A DNA stretch of 64,000 nucleotides from Sinorhizobium fredii USDA 205 (GCF_001461695.1 NZ_AUTC01000135.1:34837-98836), one strand, 5' to 3'. Counted from the stretch's first letter, positions 45,144 to 54,284 are shown. Program-made: numbers and translations. Notes: generated by a model not told the origin, from the letters alone.

Positions 45144-46595
45144 ATGGCACCTCGTTTTGAAGCTTTGAACCGTCTCTTCGAGAGCGTTCGCGAATCCAAC
45201 CACGACTTCCGTGTTACGACGGATCCTTTCCCGCCGCTCGATCCCGACAAGCTTGCAAAGACCATGGAACTCCCGCGCAAGGGGGCCGAAAATGGCAAGG
45301 ACAACAGGCCCGTCCAGGCGTCGCAGGCTCCGGACGATGTGGAGCAGGCGGTTATCGAGCATATCGAGAACGAACGCCACGAGTCCTACCAGATACTGGA
45401 GGATAATTTCCACAGGTTTGCGACGCGTCTGCGCAACCTCGACTTCAACGCGCATTTTGGGCTGATCCGGCAAGCCAACATATCGAGTCTTACGGATTTC
45501 AAAGCGGAAGTGGCCAGCGGGCGTGACGAACTGTTCGGCCTTCGGAAGAGCCTGAAGGAGGCCGATGAAGAGCTGGCCGACTTCAGGGAGGCCAACGAAC
45601 TGAAACGGGTAGCCAGGATCAAGAGTCCGATTTCCACTGCCGTCAAGTGGCTGGTGATCGCCGCAGTCCTGATCATCGAAACGGTGGTCAACGGCATCTA
45701 TCTCTCGGAAGGCAACGAGCAGGGCCTGATTGGGGGCATCGGCGTCGCCTTCGGCTTTGCATTCGTGAACGTCGCGGCGACTGTCGTGCTCGCGTTGTAC
45801 GTCATTCCGAACGTGGTCCATCGACGACGAGGCTGGAACCTCGTCGGGTATCTGGGCGTGTGCGGATGGCTGTTCGTCGCGGTTGGTCTGAACTTCGTCA
45901 TGGCCCACTACCGGGAGGCATCGGGGGACACCTTCACGCAGGTCGGCGCCCTCGTGATGGGGCGGCTCCGGAATGCACCGTTCACCATGGATGATATGGA
46001 CTCCTGGATACTGTTCGCCACCGGACTTGTCTTCTCCACAGTGGCGCTGGTCGAGGCGCTTCTCATCCGCGATCCGTATCCCGGATACGCTGGAGTGTAT
46101 TTCCGCTACGCCACAGCAAGGAAGAGCTACGTCGACCACAAGAACCACCTGATCGAGACGCTTCAGGGCATCCGCGACGATCACAATCTAAAATTGGAAA
46201 CGGTCATCAGGGATCTCGTGAAACGGCGTAGGGAAGCTGCTGCCATCATCGATAGCCGCACCCGCATCGCCAATCTCTTCACGGAACATCAGAACCACCT
46301 GGAGAGCGCCGCTCGGAAGCTGTTGACGATGTACCGGGAGGCGAATCGGGAGACGAGGACGGAACCGGAGCCGATACACTTCTCGTCCCAGTATATGATG
46401 GAACGGCGCAAAGCCGTGCCGAATACTGGAGAGGACTGGAGCGATCAGGATCTGGCCGAGGGCATCAAGTCGGCCCAGGCGGATATCCAGGAACAGATGC
46501 GACAGATTGGCCAGGAATTCGCCATGGCCGTCGATGCGTACCATCAGCTCGACACCCTTTTCCCGGAGACGATCAATGGCAAGGCCCAGGCGTAA
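45144..46595 (+). CDS. Membrane protein with four helices and flanking coiled coils
   Basis: A 483-residue protein of no recognised family. Residues 1-160 are soluble and partly coiled coil (EVASGRDELFGLRKSLKEAD). Four membrane helices follow at about 163-185, 193-220, 229-250 and 285-305. Residues 310-483 are again helical (HLIETLQGIRDDHNLKLETV). The last 20 bp overlap the next gene. Context suggests a structural part of the envelope machine formed with the three following genes; this is inference. No enzyme motif is seen. Confidence 0.75.
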   Translation: MAPRFEALNRLFESVRESNHDFRVTTDPFPPLDPDKLAKTMELPRKGAENGKDNRPVQASQAPDDVEQAVIEHIENERHESYQILEDNFHRFATRLRNLDFNAHFGLIRQANISSLTDFKAEVASGRDELFGLRKSLKEADEELADFREANELKRVARIKSPISTAVKWLVIAAVLIIETVVNGIYLSEGNEQGLIGGIGVAFGFAFVNVAATVVLALYVIPNVVHRRRGWNLVGYLGVCGWLFVAVGLNFVMAHYREASGDTFTQVGALVMGRLRNAPFTMDDMDSWILFATGLVFSTVALVEALLIRDPYPGYAGVYFRYATARKSYVDHKNHLIETLQGIRDDHNLKLETVIRDLVKRRREAAAIIDSRTRIANLFTEHQNHLESAARKLLTMYREANRETRTEPEPIHFSSQYMMERRKAVPNTGEDWSDQDLAEGIKSAQADIQEQMRQIGQEFAMAVDAYHQLDTLFPETINGKAQA

Positions 46596-47391
46596 GACAC
46601 ATGGTTCCTCTTCCGGGTTGGCAGTGTTTGGGATCGTTGTTCTCTCCCTTTTCATTGTCTCGGCCGTCGGCGCTTATGCCATGCTCTGGTGGAAGGCGGA
46701 CAAGGTCGCAAAGCTGGACAGCGACCACTGTCCGGTGGAAGGACCATCGTCCGTGACCGCCGTCCTCCTCGATGTCACCGACCCGATCAAGGAAATCACA
46801 AAGATCGACCTCAAGCGGCAGTTCCAGAAAGCCGTAGCGGGTGTCGAAACGGGTGGTCTGATCGAGGTCTACGCCCTTTCGGGAGAGGAGGGGAAGCTGG
46901 CGCGCACCTTCAGAGGCTGCAACCCGGGCGACGGCGAAACGGCAGATCCCTGGACCACGAACCCGAAGAAGATCCAGGAACGATGGAAGAAGGCTTTCGA
47001 GGAGCCGCTGAAACAGATCGCAGAACACATCGGGGAAGCGGGCGAAGCCAACAGTTCGCCGATCATGGCTGGCGTCCAGCGGATCGTCATCGAGAGCTTC
47101 TCGGATCCGAAAGCAAACGGCAAGAACAAGACCCTGTACGTGGCTTCGGACATGATCGAGCACACTGACAGTTTCTCCATCTACAAGTCTGGGGCGGACT
47201 ACGAGGCGTTCGAGAATAGCGTAGCGCGGGCAAGGTTCAGAACGCCACTTGACGGTATCGGCGTGAAGCTTCTCGTCTTCCAAAGAGAGACGGCGAAGCC
47301 ACTTTCTGATCTGCCAGAATTTTGGACGCGGTGGGTCGATGGAAACGGCGGTGAGTTCATCGGCTACGAGCGTATGGCGGGAGTCGAATGA
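46576..47391 (+). CDS. Membrane-anchored periplasmic vWA-like protein
   Basis: Start at 46576 follows GGAGA and lies inside the end of the previous gene. The 271-residue product has a basic tip (MARPRRKTHG), one membrane helix (about 15-38) and a periplasmic domain. SVTAVLLDVTDPIKEITK looks like the first strand of a von Willebrand A fold, and KTLYVASDMIEHTDSF like its fourth strand with SDM. The classic MIDAS DxSxS is not present. It overlaps the next gene by ATGA. vWA folds bind partner proteins, so it may sense or dock at the periplasmic face. Confidence 0.7.
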   Translation: MARPRRKTHGSSSGLAVFGIVVLSLFIVSAVGAYAMLWWKADKVAKLDSDHCPVEGPSSVTAVLLDVTDPIKEITKIDLKRQFQKAVAGVETGGLIEVYALSGEEGKLARTFRGCNPGDGETADPWTTNPKKIQERWKKAFEEPLKQIAEHIGEAGEANSSPIMAGVQRIVIESFSDPKANGKNKTLYVASDMIEHTDSFSIYKSGADYEAFENSVARARFRTPLDGIGVKLLVFQRETAKPLSDLPEFWTRWVDGNGGEFIGYERMAGVE

Positions 47392-48908
47392 TGAAAGCAC
47401 GTTTCGACATTCGCCAGTTCGTGCGCGTCCATGGTCCGACAATCGTATTTATAGTGATGACCGTCTGCGGGTGCCTGACGATCTGGTTCGGCAAGCTACA
47501 TGGCTTGGACCTCGCCACGGTCACCATGATCCCGCTGGGCATGATGTGCCTGTACTTCATAATCTCTTTCGCGGCAGCAGGACTGAGGCTGCATAACGAG
47601 CAGGCAGGCGACAACCTGTACTACATGGGTTTCCTCTTCACGCTCACGAGCCTCGGCGTCTCACTTTACCAGTTCAACGGCGGCTCGACCGACGAAATCG
47701 TGCGGAACTTCGGCATCGCCATCATCTCAACGATGGGCGGGATAGGACTCCGGATACTCTTCAACCAGATGCGCCGCGATCCAGCGGACATCGAGCGCGC
47801 GGTCCGGCACGAGCTGGCGGAGATGACCCGGCGGGTGAGGACCGAACTCGACTCCTCGGCCATGGAGTTCTCGGACTACCGTCGGACGAGCAACCAGATG
47901 CTCTCGGAAGGGTTCGAGGAGATCGCACGCCAGGCGGAGCGGAACGGCGAAGCTGTCCGTGCGGCCATCGAAGCCATGTCGCTGCAGGCGACGCTGACCA
48001 TCCAGGCGGCCTCCGAGAGACTGGCCTCTATCCTAGAAGCCTCTCACCAGCACATAGAAGAAATTTCGCGTCGCAATGCGCAGACGGTGGCGGAAATGAG
48101 CGAGAAGCTCAACGCTTCGGTCGGGCAGGTCGGCGATCGTGCTGACAGGCTCGCCTTGGCGATGGATGGAGTGATCGAGAAGTATGCCTCGGCGCGCTCG
48201 CCCGATGAAGTCCTCAAGATAGACGTCAACCCGGTCGTTGCCGCACTCCAGACGCTCATCGAGGATCAGGGCAAGGCCATCAACGAGAACGCGGCTGGCA
48301 CGAGGGAAACCGCGAAGCGCGTTCTAGCCGCCATATCTCCCTTCAAGCAGACGAATGCCAGCATCGCAGCCCTGGCAAGCAGGTTGGATGAAGCCAATTC
48401 GACCGCTAACAAGTCGGCTGAGGCTCTGGGCGAGATGCTCAAGCGGCTCGAGCAAGTCGCGGCTGCGACTGTCGACTCAACGGAGTCAACGGCGGCGCTC
48501 ACGAAGAGGATCGATGAAACGCTTGCAGCCACCAAAGAGGCCACCGACGTTCATTCGAAAAATTCCGACAGGATTGGTCAACTGATGGATGCCGTGAAGG
48601 CGAGCACTGACGGCAGCAAGCTCGTGGCCGACAAGCTGTCGGCCGTCTCCGATGGCTACTCCAAACGCATTGACGACCTCACGGCTTCACTGGAGAAGTC
48701 CGCTACAGCCGCTGATAAGACGGCTCAGGTGATGGATCTCGTTGCGGGCAGGCTGTCCAACCAGCCGCCAGAGATACGTATCAATGGTCATCAGCAATCG
48801 GAGAACACGCCGGGCACTCCGGAAGCCAGCACTTTGGCCAACGTCGCCCATCCGGTCGTGAATGGCGACGGCGAGGATAAGCCGAAAAAGGCCTGGTGGA
48901 GCCGATGA
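47388..48908 (+). CDS. ZorA/MotA-like membrane protein with long coiled-coil tail
   Basis: A 506-residue protein. Four membrane helices lie at residues 17-35, 43-65, 77-96 and 104-125; the last two (MGFLFTLTSLGVSLYQF, then IVRNFGIAIISTMGGIGLRI) resemble the core helices of MotA/TolQ/ExbB. Residues 126-505 form a long charged helical tail with repeated heptad-like segments (LTIQAASERLASILEAS, AALASRLDEANSTANKSAEA). A short membrane block plus a long cytoplasmic tail is the ZorA layout. It is coupled by ATGA overlaps to both neighbours. Assignment to a proton-driven stator is inference from architecture and from the MotB-like partner. Confidence 0.75.
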   Translation: MMKARFDIRQFVRVHGPTIVFIVMTVCGCLTIWFGKLHGLDLATVTMIPLGMMCLYFIISFAAAGLRLHNEQAGDNLYYMGFLFTLTSLGVSLYQFNGGSTDEIVRNFGIAIISTMGGIGLRILFNQMRRDPADIERAVRHELAEMTRRVRTELDSSAMEFSDYRRTSNQMLSEGFEEIARQAERNGEAVRAAIEAMSLQATLTIQAASERLASILEASHQHIEEISRRNAQTVAEMSEKLNASVGQVGDRADRLALAMDGVIEKYASARSPDEVLKIDVNPVVAALQTLIEDQGKAINENAAGTRETAKRVLAAISPFKQTNASIAALASRLDEANSTANKSAEALGEMLKRLEQVAAATVDSTESTAALTKRIDETLAATKEATDVHSKNSDRIGQLMDAVKASTDGSKLVADKLSAVSDGYSKRIDDLTASLEKSATAADKTAQVMDLVAGRLSNQPPEIRINGHQQSENTPGTPEASTLANVAHPVVNGDGEDKPKKAWWSR

Positions 48909-49975
48909 GCACGGATACCGCGGCCAATCTGGAGCATAAAGGCTATAGCCGCGGCCTCATCCTTGGGTTCACGATGGCGGAATCCATGCTCCTGCTTGTT
49001 TTCTGTCTGCTCCTCGTCACAGGCGCCATGATAGTCAGCGAGCGGATGAAGGCAGGGCAGGCGATCGAGCAAGCCGAGCAGCTCCGGGGCGATCTCGCGG
49101 AGAAGGCCCGCGAGATCGATGATCTCGAGGCCAAGGTGACCGCATTGGGCAGCCACCTCTCACTCGTGGACAAGCGCATGATAGACGATGAATGGCGCGA
49201 GCTTGTCCTGGCCCGCGACACGGTCAGAAAACTCGAGAAGCGGGGCATCGGCAAAGACAGCATCGATGAACTTCTCAAGAGCGTCGAGGTGCTGCAGGAG
49301 CGTCTGCTGGACGTCAGGGATCCCGAGAAGCTCAGGGACCGTGTCGCGGCGATGGCCGCGGCTGACAAGGCGCTGCCTGCTGCCCTCGAGGAGCAGAAGC
49401 GGCTGAAGGCAGCATTAGCCATGGCCCTGGATCGGGCCGCAAAGGCGGAGGGGGAGCTCGCGAAGGTGCCGAAGGGGAGGAAGCCCCACGAATGGCCGCC
49501 GATTATTACCCTGAGTGAGGCCAACAACAACTACTTCAGATCGGGAAGCGCTGAACTGACGGAGAGGTTCGCATCCAAGCTTAAGGGGCCAATCCCAATC
49601 CAGATCGCCGACAATCTCAAGAACTACGATGCCGACATCATCGAGGTCATAGGCCACACAGACGAGCAGCCGATTTCACGTCCTGTTTCGAACATGGACG
49701 AGATGTCGACAGACGTCGTTGCGGGAAAGAAGCCGATCTCGGCACTCATCCCTGCCGACAACTCCGGCCTCGGGCTTGCCAGAGCTATTTCGGTTGCGAA
49801 TGTGCTTCGGGCCAATAAGGCCTTGGGGGGCGTTACGATCTTACCGCTGTCGGCCGCACAGCTAGTGCTGCCGGGCGACACGCTCACGAGGGGTCAGGCC
49901 GGAGACGTGGAAACGCGGCGACGCATCGAGATCCGCATCAGAAGGCGGGACGCCTCGCCGTCGGCAGCAAATTAG
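48905..49975 (+). CDS. ZorB/MotB-like protein with OmpA peptidoglycan-binding domain
   Basis: Start at 48905 overlaps the previous stop (ATGA). Residues 18-43 form one membrane helix with a buried acidic residue, Glu26, in LGFTMAESMLLLVFCLLLV, where MotB, TolR and ZorB carry an aspartate. Residues 44-190 are coiled coil. The C-terminal OmpA domain has NYFRSGSAELTERF, VIGHTDEQPI, NSGLGLARAISVANVL and ETRRRIEIRIRR, which bind peptidoglycan. At 356 residues it is longer than typical ZorB. It should anchor the previous protein to the cell wall. Confidence 0.82.
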   Translation: MSTDTAANLEHKGYSRGLILGFTMAESMLLLVFCLLLVTGAMIVSERMKAGQAIEQAEQLRGDLAEKAREIDDLEAKVTALGSHLSLVDKRMIDDEWRELVLARDTVRKLEKRGIGKDSIDELLKSVEVLQERLLDVRDPEKLRDRVAAMAAADKALPAALEEQKRLKAALAMALDRAAKAEGELAKVPKGRKPHEWPPIITLSEANNNYFRSGSAELTERFASKLKGPIPIQIADNLKNYDADIIEVIGHTDEQPISRPVSNMDEMSTDVVAGKKPISALIPADNSGLGLARAISVANVLRANKALGGVTILPLSAAQLVLPGDTLTRGQAGDVETRRRIEIRIRRRDASPSAAN

Positions 49976-50460
49976 CGGGCGCTTGCCGCGCTTATACACT
50001 TATCCCAGTTCTGATCCCGTCAGGTTCATGATTGGTGCCTCGACGACATGCTTGAATCCGGGAACCAAGATCGCGACACCGGTATGGACGCGGCTTGGCA
50101 GCGGACCGATTGGCGAAGCCCTGACCTGAGGAGATCCTGTCATCGGTTCGAACAACCTTCAAACGGGCCGCTGTGCCGCTAGCGTAGTGTCTGGCTCGGC
50201 CATGCCTACGAGGCGTCACGAGGTTTCTTCGCCGCCTCCGACCACGACCAGACCGGTAGAATGCCAATCCGGCTTCAAACACAATTCGCCGAGGGGCTAA
50301 TCAGACTCGCTGCGGCCTAGCCCGACGGCAGCGCCCGTTCGGCATCATCCTCGTTCGTGCGCACCCGACACTTGTGTTGTGAAGCAATCTTGTGCCAGCT
50401 TGCCGGAGCTCTCCTGTAAGGGCTATTCGTGTGCCGGACCACCTCGGGAGGTCACATTCC
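49976..50460. other. Intergenic region, nothing recognised
   Basis: 485 bp between the membrane operon and the next plus-strand gene. No supported ORF, RNA gene or clear terminator. The sequence just before 50461 probably contains the next promoter. Confidence 0.4.
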
Positions 50461-51543
50461 ATGCCGCGACGTAGAAAGGATTTGCCACCCCTTCCTCGAA
50501 CTGCCGAATTGCTGCCAGTGCTAATCGACTTTATCGGGAAATACGAACCGATGGACCGTGATCTCCAGATAATCACGGCAGCTCCATTCGGATATGAAGC
50601 CGACGAGATCGAAATTGCACTCGTTGCAGGGACGAACCAGCGCTTTATGAGCCGATACACCGCTGCGATGTCTTATCTTATAAACAACGGCTTGGTTTGG
50701 AGAGTCAGAAAGACGCCTATCACGCTGACCGATCAAGGTCGTGAATACTTCGAAGGCCGTGCCGAGTTCGATGTCGATAATCTGGACATTGACCCACCAC
50801 CGAAGGGTTTTTCTCCAGCAGATGTGCCGCTGATCGAGGCGTCTGAACCTCAGGCCCCACCTTCGCCGCCAGCGCCCGCTTTGAGCAAGGATGAGATGCT
50901 TAGGCAGAAGGCTAAGCGTGCGGCGGATAAGACGATTCAGTCCCTTCCAGACATGCCGCTCTCGCGGCTCTATACAGTGTGGGTCAATGCACACCGTATC
51001 GCCTCCGAGGAGTCGGACCCGCACATGAAGGCGGCCTCGATCCGCGTGCTAGATGAAATCGGGGCCGAGAGGAAAAGGCGAGGAGCGGTAGCTTCGACCG
51101 TATCGCCGGACGAGAGCTTCAGGTGGCCGACTACCGCCAGCACCGCCAGCGCAGGGGGATCCCGCGAGCAGCGATCGACTGAGGGCGTTCTGGCAAGCAT
51201 CGGTTACCATGTCGGCCGCACACGAGGAGGATCAACACTATCGAGACGGCGGATGCTTGCAGGAATCTTCGACGGCTCCTTAATCGATGGTCCCACAGAA
51301 GAGCAACTTCCGTCTTCGACTTGGGGCTTCAATGGCAGCGGGCGTCGACTGAGGCTGATGGCCAATACGATTGCGAACCTCGCTAAGAGCGCGAAGGGTC
51401 GAGATCCCGCAGCTCTGGCGGTTGCCATCTCCCAATGGGAGGAAGATCTCGAGTGGATGAGGCTTACCTTCTATGAGGGGCGGTTCGATTTCACGTGGCC
51501 TTTGACCTCGATCGCTTCCCTTGATCGCTTAGAAGATAGCTAG
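50461..51543 (+). CDS. Mrr_N-like winged-helix protein of unknown function
   Basis: Start at 50461 (MPRRRKDLPPLPRTAELLPV). Residues 10-100 resemble the Mrr N-terminal winged helix, with QRFMSRYTAAMSYLINNGLV and TPITLTDQGREYF. A proline-rich linker follows. The C-terminal 110 residues (EGVLASIGYHVGRTRGGSTL, RLRLMANTIANLAKSAKGRD, ending WMRLTFYEGRFDFTWP) form a compact helical domain met in other accessory proteins. No Mrr nuclease core is seen, so the protein may be a DNA-binding part of a defence or repair unit. It appears monocistronic. Confidence 0.6.
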   Translation: MPRRRKDLPPLPRTAELLPVLIDFIGKYEPMDRDLQIITAAPFGYEADEIEIALVAGTNQRFMSRYTAAMSYLINNGLVWRVRKTPITLTDQGREYFEGRAEFDVDNLDIDPPPKGFSPADVPLIEASEPQAPPSPPAPALSKDEMLRQKAKRAADKTIQSLPDMPLSRLYTVWVNAHRIASEESDPHMKAASIRVLDEIGAERKRRGAVASTVSPDESFRWPTTASTASAGGSREQRSTEGVLASIGYHVGRTRGGSTLSRRRMLAGIFDGSLIDGPTEEQLPSSTWGFNGSGRRLRLMANTIANLAKSAKGRDPAALAVAISQWEEDLEWMRLTFYEGRFDFTWPLTSIASLDRLEDS

Positions 51544-51593
51544 CAGCGAATAGCGCAACCGGTGTTTAGAGCGTTTCAGGTTTTGACGGACGC

Positions 51594-51698
51594 CTATGCG
51601 GCGTTGGCGAAGTAGTTGCTGCATTCGCCGCGGTGGATTGTGAAGACGAGGCTGCCGAGGTGTTGCCATGTGTCGTCGACGGTTCGCTTTTGGGCCTG
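51594..51698 (-). mobile_element. IS630-family transposase remnant (C-terminal end)
   Basis: The minus strand reads QAQKRTVDDTWQHLGSLV, then ECSNYFANAA and a stop at 51594. This is the usual end of IS630-type transposases. Nothing upstream in frame continues it, so only about 35 codons survive. It marks an old insertion between the Mrr_N-like gene and the decayed HU gene. The remaining sequence from 51700 to 51975 holds no supported gene. Confidence 0.75.
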
Positions 51699-51975
51699 AC
51701 GCACCTACCTCGCCAATCCAGGCACCCCTTCCACATGGGCCGACGGGCAAGTCTCTAGCTGGAGTTTGGACTTATGGTTCCGCGCAGGAGCTGAGTCCAG
51801 GAAATCTGGCTGCGACGGATCCAGCGGCCGCTGCTGTGGGATCTCGAACTCGTCAGCAAAAACAATCAGATCGAATCCAGCCTCATGGTGGGGGCGATAC
51901 CTGACCGGATGCCCCTCGGAGGGATCGTCGTCGTTCTCGGAGAAGCCTTGAAAAGGCAAGGCTTCTCCGACCGAA

Positions 51976-52253
51976 TTACTTATTCAGTGCGTCCTTGAGT
52001 GTCTTTGCCGGCGCGAAGGTCAGCTTCTTCGCGGCGGCGACCTTGATTGTGGCGCCCATCGCCGGATTGCGTGCCTCTCGCTCCGGCGTGTCCTTGACCT
52101 TGAACTTACCGAAGCCCGGAATCGATGTCTCGGCACCGGAAGTCGCGGCCGCAGTGATGGCGGCAAAGACGGCCTCGACGATCGCTTGCCCTGCGTCTTG
52201 GTCAGGCTGTGATCGGCCGCGATCTTGTCTGCAATATCGTTGGTTGTAGTGAC
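51976..52253 (-). pseudogene. HU-family DNA-binding protein, decayed
   Basis: The minus strand encodes TTTNDIADKIAADHSLTKTQ and, after losing frame by one missing G near 52184, continues IVEAVFAAITAAATSGAETS, PGFGKFKVKDTPEREARNPA and ends LKDALNK at 51976. These are the HU/IHF helices and beta arms. The expected ATG before TTTND reads GTC, so the start is lost as well. The same frame is open upstream to 52511 (MSRGTESTPTTIRPQMLD), giving a fused ORF of doubtful meaning. Two independent lesions make this a true pseudogene rather than a sequencing error. Confidence 0.8.
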
Positions 52254-52557
52254 AACCGAGATACTTGTCAGTTTGAAACCCTTTGTCACCGGGCCGACAT
52301 GTCCCAAGGTCTTAAAGAATAGGATTTCCACAAGTGCTTTCGAATCGTCCTGCCTGTCAAGATCCATTCTCAGGGGTGTCGGATCGGGCGACGGGGTGCC
52401 AATTGCGGACGCGGGTTGAGTGTACCGAAGCCGCTTAGGAATCTGTTCTCCCATCTGATCGAGCATCTGCGGGCGAATGGTCGTAGGCGTGCTTTCTGTG
52501 CCTCTTGACATCTATAACGCGAATGCCACTCTTAGGTTGCAAACATGGGGGCATAGG

Positions 52558-52698
52558 ATGGGATTCTTAAACGCTAAAGTCGTTAAAAAGGCACATACGA
52601 GGAAGGTCAAAACAAAGGGTGGCGTGAAGATGGTTAAAGTTAAGGCCGCCACGGTCGGAAGTATCGCCACGAACAAATCGAAGAGAAAGAAGAACTAG
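52558..52698 (+). CDS. Small lysine-rich protein (46 aa)
   Basis: Begins MGFLNAKVVKKAHTRKVKTK after a weak GGGGGC site and ends SKRKKN. About a third of the residues are lysine or arginine, as in small nucleic-acid-binding proteins. Codon use is more A+T rich than in the neighbouring genes, which suggests recent acquisition. Upstream in-frame codons to 52477 are not protein-like. Confidence 0.45.
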   Translation: MGFLNAKVVKKAHTRKVKTKGGVKMVKVKAATVGSIATNKSKRKKN

Positions 52699-52831
52699 AC
52701 TATTTGACGACCAAATAGATCGGCCACGTCCCAGTGCTTTCACGTCGAGCCAGATGGACGGAAGCAGGAAACAACTCATCTTAGATCACGCGGCTGGGCT
52801 CTTACTTGCGAGTCGGCCGCATTTTGACTAG

Positions 52832-53203
52832 TCATTCCGAGTTGGCGTCCCACCATGCCATGTACACGGAGTGAACGGGGTCGTGCGGCGCGGCGCTGAC
52901 TGGACCCTGACTTGGAAAGTAGCGTTGCTCCCTGCGGTATGGGCAGTATTTTTTGAAGAGCGTATGCTTGCGGTCCTGCTTAATTCTCTCTTGCAGCATT
53001 TTCTCAAGCTGCATGGCGCTATCAAGCGTAAGGCCATTCGGGAGGATGACCATATACTGGTACCCGTGCATCTTGCTGTATTCAGCGAGCCGGTCTTTGA
53101 GCGGCCTCCGCGTATAGCCAATCATATACTCACCCACGTATCGAGACGCGGCGATGCACCAGACTGTGTCGTAGTATTGATCAATCGTTGAACTGCGAAG
53201 CAC
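52832..53203 (-). CDS. GIY-YIG-like nuclease (123 aa)
   Basis: Contains VGEYMIGYTRRPLKDRLAEY, a GIY-YIG core in which the first motif is degenerate, followed by LDSAMQLEKMLQERIKQ, where the glutamate fits the metal-binding position. This short form resembles stand-alone GIY-YIG proteins of mobile elements. Catalytic activity is uncertain because the GIY triad is poorly kept. It is a single gene. Confidence 0.55.
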   Translation of the reverse strand: MLRSSTIDQYYDTVWCIAASRYVGEYMIGYTRRPLKDRLAEYSKMHGYQYMVILPNGLTLDSAMQLEKMLQERIKQDRKHTLFKKYCPYRREQRYFPSQGPVSAAPHDPVHSVYMAWWDANSE

Positions 53204-53672
53204 CGATTACCCCAATCAATTTGTTCCGCTAGCTTCCTTCGCGAGTGGCCGATGTCAACTCGATCGGAATGGTTGTAGATGACCATACACACCGAAATTT
53301 CTGTGCCAGAAAGATGGGGGTGCGGAGCGGTCCAGTCGCTTCGTTGCGAATGTTGCGTTTCCGCAGCGAGGTCACGCGGCAATGGTCTATGACAGTAAGC
53401 CTGTTACTGATCATTTCAGAAAGATCGACACCGACAGATTGATAGGGGTCGTGAGCATGCAGGGATTTGACGGGCACTTCTTCTTCCAGCGCGATCAGGT
53501 CAAGGTGCCTAGCCCCTCGGTGTCTCGCTGTCTCGCTGACAATTCGGTGGGGGTCATGCTTCATCGTCGCATCCGGTGTCGTCAGCCGGAAATCCGATAC
53601 GAGAACAACATGTGGCAGCCCCTGCCTTCTGCGGGCAGGGGAGCTTCTACGCCGGCCATAACGACAAACGCG
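53204..53672. other. Unassigned region with short conflicting frames
   Basis: About 470 bp. A minus-strand frame of 111 residues (53229-53564) beginning MKHDPHRIVSETARHRGARH is the longest protein-like candidate but has no family or clear ribosome site. Plus-strand frames look like shadows. Confidence 0.3.
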
Positions 53673-54284
53673 TCATCCGCCTCGATAGGAGGGACCAAAC
53701 TTCGGCCTATTCAGTTCTTCAGGGCTTTGGATCAGTGCTTTCAGCAGCGCCTTCAGCACAGCTACTGATGGGGTGGCGGCTTCGTCCTCGAGAGTGTTGC
53801 CGTCCTTGGCAAGGAGTATCGCCCTCCACAACGTGAGGAAATCTCCGTCGAGCTCAACAATGCGCAATTTCGCAAACGAAAGCTTACCTTTAAGGTCCAA
53901 CGCTTCATCTAGGCTTTGGATATAATCGGGGATTGGCCGAACCTCGGGCTCGAAGACGAAGTTACCTTCGCTGTCATCATAGCCGTAAAGACCGAACTCC
54001 TCGCAAGGGCGGCCGTCCTCATCCAGGTAATCAACCCACATTCCTGATTTCAGCCAGACCCATTCAATCTCTTCGGTTGGCAGGTTTAAGCCTGGAAAGC
54101 GAAACTGGCCCATTTTTTTCATCTGCTGCACTTCCCACTGGTGGAATGCCTCGAATATCACGACATTAAGCGGCCGATTGGTCGGATCAGTGAGGGTTCG
54201 GCTATATTCATCCAGCAGTTCGTAAAGCCGCGAGAGTTCCGCGAAGTTCATGTGCAAGTCAGCGGTGGAAACGTCAGACTGCAT
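53673..54284 (-). CDS. Hypothetical acidic protein (203 aa), partner of UDG-like gene
   Basis: Start at 54284 (MQSDVSTADLHMNFAELSRL) overlaps the end of the upstream gene by 11 bp. The protein is acidic, with EFGLYGYDDSEGNFVFEPEV in the centre and a helical C-terminal third. No domain is recognised. Coupling suggests it acts together with the UDG-like product, perhaps as an inhibitor or partner. Confidence 0.6.
   Translation of the reverse strand: MQSDVSTADLHMNFAELSRLYELLDEYSRTLTDPTNRPLNVVIFEAFHQWEVQQMKKMGQFRFPGLNLPTEEIEWVWLKSGMWVDYLDEDGRPCEEFGLYGYDDSEGNFVFEPEVRPIPDYIQSLDEALDLKGKLSFAKLRIVELDGDFLTLWRAILLAKDGNTLEDEAATPSVAVLKALLKALIQSPEELNRPKFGPSYRGG

Noticed and set aside
45144..49975. Considered as a flagellar or Tol-Pal/Ton system
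   Set aside because: The MotB-like protein lacks the usual aspartate and flagellar context, there is no TolA/TonB/Pal partner, and the ZorA-like tail is far longer than in TolQ or MotA.
52477..52557. Upstream extension of the lysine-rich small protein
   Set aside because: Extra codons are not protein-like and the ATG at 52558 gives a compact basic product.
53382..53836. Plus-strand ORFs of 86-128 codons
   Set aside because: No ribosome site or recognisable sequence; part lies opposite the acidic-protein gene.
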